Shown piece after piece: positions 6,804 through 9,598 of a stretch of DNA of 9,598 nucleotides. The DNA is taken from the NCBI GenBank assembly GCA_013817465.1, contig JACDCP010000011.1, positions 11,405-21,002 of the forward strand, written 5' to 3'. The notes under the pieces were generated by a model. That model made no database searches. It saw only the letters and a program-made list of their open reading frames with translations, and was not told where the DNA came from. This stretch comes from Gammaproteobacteria bacterium. GTDB lineage: Bacteria > Pseudomonadota > Gammaproteobacteria > Steroidobacterales > JACDCP01. Position numbers and translations under genes: made by a program. Each line of letters opens with the position of its first letter. Positions within the stretch are counted from its first letter, which is position 1.

Positions 6804-8015
6804 ATGGAGATCTACCTCGTCGGCGGCGCCGTGCGTGATGAGCTGCTGGGGCTCGGTGAAACCGAGCGCGACTGGGTCGTCGTCGGCGCGACGCCGGAAG
6901 AGATGATCGCGCAGCGCTTCCGGCCGGTCGGCAAGGATTTCCCGGTGTTCCTGCATCCGGAGACGAACGAGGAACACGCGCTCGCGCGCACTGAACGCAA
7001 GACCGCGCCCGGTTATCGCGGCTTTGCCGTGCACGCCTCGCCCGAGGTCTCGCTGGAGGAGGATCTGCGGCGGCGCGATCTCACCATCAACGCGATGGCA
7101 CGCGACGCGGATGGCCGGCTCGTCGACCCGTATGGCGGCCGACGCGACGTCGAATCGCGGGTTCTGCGCCATGTGTCCGAGGCATTTACCGAAGACCCGC
7201 TGCGCGTGTTGCGCGTCGCGCGATTCGCGGCGCGCTTCGCCGGACTCGGGTTTACGATCGCCCCGGAGACGCTCGAGCTCATGCGCCGAATGAGCGCCGG
7301 CGGCGAGATCGATGCGCTCGTCGCGGAGCGCGTCTGGCAGGAGACGCGGCGCGCGCTCGACGAAACACATCCCGATATGTTCTTCGCGACGCTGCGCGAA
7401 TGTGGCGCGCTGGCGAAGGTGTTTCCGGAGATCGATGCGCTGTTCGGCGTGCCGCAGCCGGCGAAGTGGCATCCGGAGATCGACACCGGCGTGCACACGC
7501 TGATGGTTCTGCGACAGGCTGCGGGCCTGTCCTGTGACACGGCCGTGCGTTTCGCCGCGCTGACGCACGATCTCGGCAAGGGCGAGACGCCCGAGAACCA
7601 GTGGCCGAGCCATCCGGGCCACGAAGCGCGCAGCGTCAGGCTGGTGAATGCGCTCGCCGACCGGCTGCACATTCAGAACGAGCTTCGCGAAGTCGCGCTG
7701 CGCGTGGCCGAGTACCACGGCCACTGTCATCGCATGGAGGAGCTCAAGCCCGCCACGGTCCTGAAACTGCTCGAAGCGGTCGATGCATTCCGCCGTCCCA
7801 GGCGCCTCCAGCAGTTCCTGCTCGCCTGCGAGGCCGATGCGCGCGGCCGCACCGGTCTCGAAGATCGCCCCTACCCGCAGGCCGACAAGCTGCGTCGCGC
7901 GCATGCGGCCGCGAACGAAGTCGATGCGGCCGCGATCGCGCACAAATCAGCGGACGGCGGCGAGACCGGCCGCCGCCTGCGCGAAGCGCGCATCGCCGCA
8001 ATTCGCAAAGCGTAG
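6804..8015 (+). CDS. cca: Multifunctional CCA-adding tRNA nucleotidyltransferase with HD domain
   Basis: Cca adds or repairs the 3'-terminal CCA of tRNAs from CTP and ATP. In this gammaproteobacterial type a C-terminal HD domain gives phosphatase and 2',3'-cyclic phosphodiesterase activity. The 403 residues align with E. coli Cca (412) from the first residue. IYLVGGAVRD (3-12) is the nucleotide-binding motif. ERDWVVVG (21-28) carries catalytic Asp23, with Glu21 where E. coli has Asp21. RRDLTINA (90-97), EDPLRVLRVARFAAR (130-144) and the ERVWQE block (175-180) complete the class II head, neck and body. KWHPEIDTGVHTLMVL and THDLGKG (His255/Asp256) form the HD domain, with the metal-binding pair at the same positions as in E. 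coli. The start is fixed by this alignment. There is no recognisable Shine-Dalgarno in the 18 bp before it, so leaderless or weakly initiated translation is possible. A long inverted repeat begins three bases after the stop. No tRNA gene is nearby. Confidence 0.97.
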   Translation: MEIYLVGGAVRDELLGLGETERDWVVVGATPEEMIAQRFRPVGKDFPVFLHPETNEEHALARTERKTAPGYRGFAVHASPEVSLEEDLRRRDLTINAMARDADGRLVDPYGGRRDVESRVLRHVSEAFTEDPLRVLRVARFAARFAGLGFTIAPETLELMRRMSAGGEIDALVAERVWQETRRALDETHPDMFFATLRECGALAKVFPEIDALFGVPQPAKWHPEIDTGVHTLMVLRQAAGLSCDTAVRFAALTHDLGKGETPENQWPSHPGHEARSVRLVNALADRLHIQNELREVALRVAEYHGHCHRMEELKPATVLKLLEAVDAFRRPRRLQQFLLACEADARGRTGLEDRPYPQADKLRRAHAAANEVDAAAIAHKSADGGETGRRLREARIAAIRKA

Positions 8016-8018
8016 ACC

Positions 8019-8103
8019 GAAAATGGGGACATTCCTGATTTCATAAAAGAATCAGAGGTCCGGATAATTCCCGCCGGGTGAAATCAGGAATGTCCCCATT
8101 TTC
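8019..8103. repeat. Perfect 25-bp inverted repeat with 35-bp spacer, REP/MITE-like element
   Basis: The arms at 8019-8043 and 8079-8103 are exact reverse complements. The left arm contains AAAATGGGGACATTCC followed by TGATTTCA, and the right arm ends GTCCCCATTTTC. Pairing stops at both outer edges (C opposite C) and at the inner edge (T opposite G). The element fills most of the 96-bp gap between the convergent cca and methyltransferase genes, starting 3 bp after one stop and ending 8 bp before the other. Each half can also fold alone. On the left, GGAC (8027-8030) pairs with GTCC (8058-8061) and CTGATT (8035-8040) with AATCAG (8050-8055). On the right, GGA (8062-8064) pairs with TCC (8093-8095) and ATTCC (8067-8071) with GGAAT (8087-8091). 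Short AATGGGGAC...-type inverted repeats are familiar from dispersed REP-like elements moved by Y1 (RAYT/IS200-like) transposases; I recall this, it was not searched. No transposase is in the window. Confidence 0.9.
8019..8103. terminator. Possible bidirectional terminator formed by the 25-bp inverted repeat
   Basis: Transcripts of cca (+) and of the methyltransferase (-) both run into this stem immediately after their stop codons. On either strand the stem has a GGGGAC/GTCCCC core and ends with UUUUC, so a hairpin followed by a short U-run can form in both directions. The 35-nt loop and the pairing of the U-run with the A-run make it less than ideal as an intrinsic terminator. It may still block read-through or protect both 3' ends from exonucleases. 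No other terminator is visible in this gap. Confidence 0.5.
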
Positions 8104-8111
8104 CCTGATCG

Positions 8112-9293
8112 CTACAAGGTAACCCGCAGGTCGCGAAGCGCAAAGCCGCGCAGCGGCCGTTCCAGCTCCCTAGTCAGCCCGAGCGCCTTGAAGCGCTCGC
8201 CCATTTCCTCGGGCAGCGTGAGGCGCTTGACCTGTTGCGCAAGCTCGAGCTGCGTGCCGCGGCCCTGCGCGGACAGAGCGATCATCTGGCCATCCAGGTC
8301 GCAGCCGATCAGGAACTGTGCCTGCGTCGTGTAACCCGCGATAGCGAATCCGGCATCGATGCCCGCTCCCGCGAGCGCCGAGAAATCCACCCAGGCGGTG
8401 ATGTCCTGCAGGCCGACGAAAACAAACGGATCGTCGTGCGCGCGATGCCGATAGTGACAGCGTAAAGTGCCGGCGGCCCGCTCCGCGCTGTAGTAGTTGC
8501 TTTGCGAAAGCCCGTAATCGATAAACAGCGCTGCGCCCTGCTCGAGACTGTCGTATACGGCTGCGAGCCACGCATCCAGGTCCAGGCGGATTTCCGATGT
8601 GAAGCCCGGCGGCCATGCCGCATCGTTGTCCTCGCGCAGGACCTCGACGCGCTCGCGCAATCGCTCGCCGGCAGGCTTCGGCACGGCCTGCAACGCATAT
8701 GATTCGACACCGACACCCAGATTGCTGATGCCATCGTGGTCGATGCGGAAGCGCTCCACCGGCAGCGCGTCGACGACTTCGTTGGCGAGGATCACGCCCC
8801 TGATGCCCGGCTGCGGCAACTTGTCGATCCATTCGACACGCCCGGCGAGCTCTCCCGCCGCCGCCTCGATGGTCAGGCGCTGGCGCGCCCTGAGATCGGC
8901 GCTGACCTCGAGGATCAGATAGCGGCCCGGCGCGTGGCCCATATCCGCCAGCGCCAGCAGCAATTCCGCAGCCAGCGCACCCGTGCCGGCGCCGAGCTCG
9001 AGCAGGTCGCCGCCATCCAGCTCTTCGAAGACCTCGGCACACTGGATCGCGATACAACGAGCGAACAACGGCGAGACTTCCGGTGCAGTGATGAAATCCC
9101 CCGCCGGCCCGAATTTCGTCGCACCGGCGCTGTAATAGCCAAGGCCAGGCGCATAGAGCGCGAGATCCATGTAGCGCGCAAAGCCGATCCAGCCGCCCTC
9201 CGCCTCGATGTCCGCGCGAACGTGCTGCAGCAGGCGCTGGCTGTGCGCCTGTGCCTCGGAGGACGGGGCCGGAAGGGAATCGCGGATGAGCAT
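8112..9293 (-). CDS. MidA/NDUFAF7-family SAM-dependent methyltransferase
   Basis: From the ATG at 9293 this is a 393-residue class I SAM-dependent methyltransferase of the COG1565 (MidA/NDUFAF7) family. GWIGFARYMDLALYAPGLGYY (about residues 34-54) and the hallmark GDFITAPEVSPLFA (65-78) form the family-specific N-terminal region. LLELGAGTGALAAELL (97-112) is the SAM-binding glycine loop. YLILEVSADLRARQR is motif II with the acidic residue that holds the ribose. VILANEVVDALPVERF is the conserved post-II block, and AALFIDYGLS is a later core strand. Mitochondrial NDUFAF7 methylates an arginine of complex I subunit NDUFS2; the bacterial target is not known. The frame runs on upstream to 9551, but that part is low-complexity, lacks family motifs and overlaps the divergent SDR, so the later ATG is chosen. 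A TACAAT box lies about 30 bp upstream. The gene converges with cca and is divergent from the SDR. Confidence 0.93.
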   Translation of the reverse strand: MLIRDSLPAPSSEAQAHSQRLLQHVRADIEAEGGWIGFARYMDLALYAPGLGYYSAGATKFGPAGDFITAPEVSPLFARCIAIQCAEVFEELDGGDLLELGAGTGALAAELLLALADMGHAPGRYLILEVSADLRARQRLTIEAAAGELAGRVEWIDKLPQPGIRGVILANEVVDALPVERFRIDHDGISNLGVGVESYALQAVPKPAGERLRERVEVLREDNDAAWPPGFTSEIRLDLDAWLAAVYDSLEQGAALFIDYGLSQSNYYSAERAAGTLRCHYRHRAHDDPFVFVGLQDITAWVDFSALAGAGIDAGFAIAGYTTQAQFLIGCDLDGQMIALSAQGRGTQLELAQQVKRLTLPEEMGERFKALGLTRELERPLRGFALRDLRVTL

Positions 9294-9365
9294 GTCAGCT
9301 CGGTGTTCGAAACGGCGGGTATTGTACCCTGTCGGCCAGCGGCGCAATCGCCGCGGGAGAAGCGC
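9294..9365. promoter_or_regulatory. Divergent promoter region with palindromic GGGTA-TTG-TACCC
   Basis: This 72-bp gap between two divergent starts contains a 13-bp palindrome at 9317-9329 (GGGTA, TTG, TACCC). On the - strand it reads TACAAT (9326 to 9321), a one-mismatch -10 box. That would start the methyltransferase transcript about 20 bases before its ATG. GATTGC lies 17 bp further upstream as a poor -35. On the + strand TATTGT (9320-9325) could serve the SDR. A repressor-sized symmetric site over the -10 could also be an operator, but no regulator gene is present here. Confidence 0.4.
9355..9360 (+). promoter_or_regulatory. Shine-Dalgarno of the pteridine-reductase-like SDR
   Basis: GGGAGA ends five bases before the ATG at 9366. 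This good ribosome binding site at normal spacing decides the start of the partial SDR at the right edge of the window. Confidence 0.65.
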
Positions 9366-9598
9366 ATGCCCCACCGCAACCTCGACGGCAGAACCGCGCT
9401 CGTTACCGGCGCCGCGCGCCGCATCGGCGCCGGCATCGCACGCGCCCTGCACGCGGCCGGCGCCGTCGTCATCGTGCACTATCATGCGTCGAGGCGGGAT
9501 GCAGAAACCCTGTGCGCAGAGCTCAACAGGATGCGGCCGGAGTCCGCGCACGCTATCGGCCAGGATCTGCTCGACACCGCGCGGCTGCCGCTGCTGAT
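9366..9598 (+). CDS. Pteridine reductase-like SDR (FolM/PTR1 type), 3' truncated by window edge
   Basis: This is the first 77 codons of a short-chain dehydrogenase, open at the right edge. LDGRTALVTGAARRIGAGIARALHAAGA is the cofactor-binding strand, turn and helix. The motif TGAARRIG (residues 14-21) has Arg where most SDRs have Gly (TGxxxGIG). That Arg, followed by the strand VVIVHYHASRRDAETLCAELN, is typical of pteridine reductases and FolM, which use NADPH to reduce dihydrobiopterin, dihydromonapterin or dihydrofolate. A folate or tetrahydromonapterin role is therefore likely. The substrate-binding loop and the YxxxK site lie outside the window, so FabG-like reductases are not fully excluded. 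The start is backed by a good Shine-Dalgarno (GGGAGA) and 72 bp of divergent spacer from the methyltransferase. A different frame over the same bases gives an Arg/Ser/Cys-rich product and is a shadow. Confidence 0.82.
   Translation, partial: MPHRNLDGRTALVTGAARRIGAGIARALHAAGAVVIVHYHASRRDAETLCAELNRMRPESAHAIGQDLLDTARLPLL

Noticed and set aside
6786..7943. Antisense open frame (385 codons) opposite cca
   Set aside because: cca aligns with the E. coli enzyme along its whole length. The antisense frame has no motif and is a codon-bias shadow.
8019..8103. CRISPR repeat or integrase attachment site reading of the inverted repeat
   Set aside because: There is one pair of inverted, not direct, copies with no regular spacers, no cas genes, no tRNA and no integrase.
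9294..9551. N-terminal extension of the methyltransferase back to 9551
   Set aside because: The extra 86 residues lack family motifs, cross the promoter-like region and overlap the start of the divergent SDR. The ATG at 9293 gives the usual family length.
9208..9597. + strand open frame of 129 codons at the right edge
   Set aside because: It is out of frame with the SDR that has a good ribosome site and the TGAARRIG motif; its product is Arg/Ser/Cys-rich noise.

Overview
The window reads as chromosomal DNA from a high-GC, Gram-negative proteobacterium, most likely a gammaproteobacterium of the Xanthomonadales/Steroidobacterales/Chromatiales type. This is inferred from gene content. There is an RND drug-efflux pump, an outer-membrane barrel protein, a Slt70-type periplasmic transglycosylase, and a Cca with a fused HD domain closely resembling the E. 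coli enzyme from the first residue onward. There is also an SDR of the NDUFA9-like group, a MidA/NDUFAF7-like methyltransferase and the start of a pteridine-reductase-like SDR. No phage, plasmid, integrase, CRISPR, rRNA or tRNA gene is seen. Genes are densely packed and alternate in strand, with gaps from a 9-bp overlap to 143 bp.

Layout. Bases 1-1139 (+) hold the C-terminal third of an RND permease. It converges, 6 bp apart, on an outer-membrane beta-barrel gene (1146-1757, -). Upstream of that, on the same strand, is a TSUP/TauE-SafE permease (1848-2651, -). A 143-bp divergent region with overlapping hairpins separates it from a soluble lytic transglycosylase (slt, about 2795-4804, +), followed 10 bp later by an NDUFA9-family SDR (4815-5723, +). 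The SDR overlaps by 9 bp the 3' end of a lipoprotein HEXXH peptidase (5715-6785, -). The peptidase diverges from cca (6804-8015, +) with only 18 bp between start codons. A perfect 25-bp inverted repeat (8019-8103) fills the gap between cca and the convergent NDUFAF7-like methyltransferase (8112-9293, -). A pteridine-reductase-like SDR (9366 to the window edge, +) diverges from the methyltransferase.

Function. Most genes are housekeeping or envelope functions: murein turnover, drug efflux, anion or sulfur-compound export, tRNA 3'-end maturation and pterin/folate metabolism. Two encode bacterial relatives of mitochondrial complex I proteins (NDUFA9 and NDUFAF7). I found no convincing new multi-gene system. 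The most interesting structure is the REP/MITE-like inverted repeat at 8019-8103, which can fold in alternative ways and sits where a bidirectional terminator would be expected. Secondary points are the very tight peptidase/cca divergence and the palindromic promoter-like site between the methyltransferase and the SDR.
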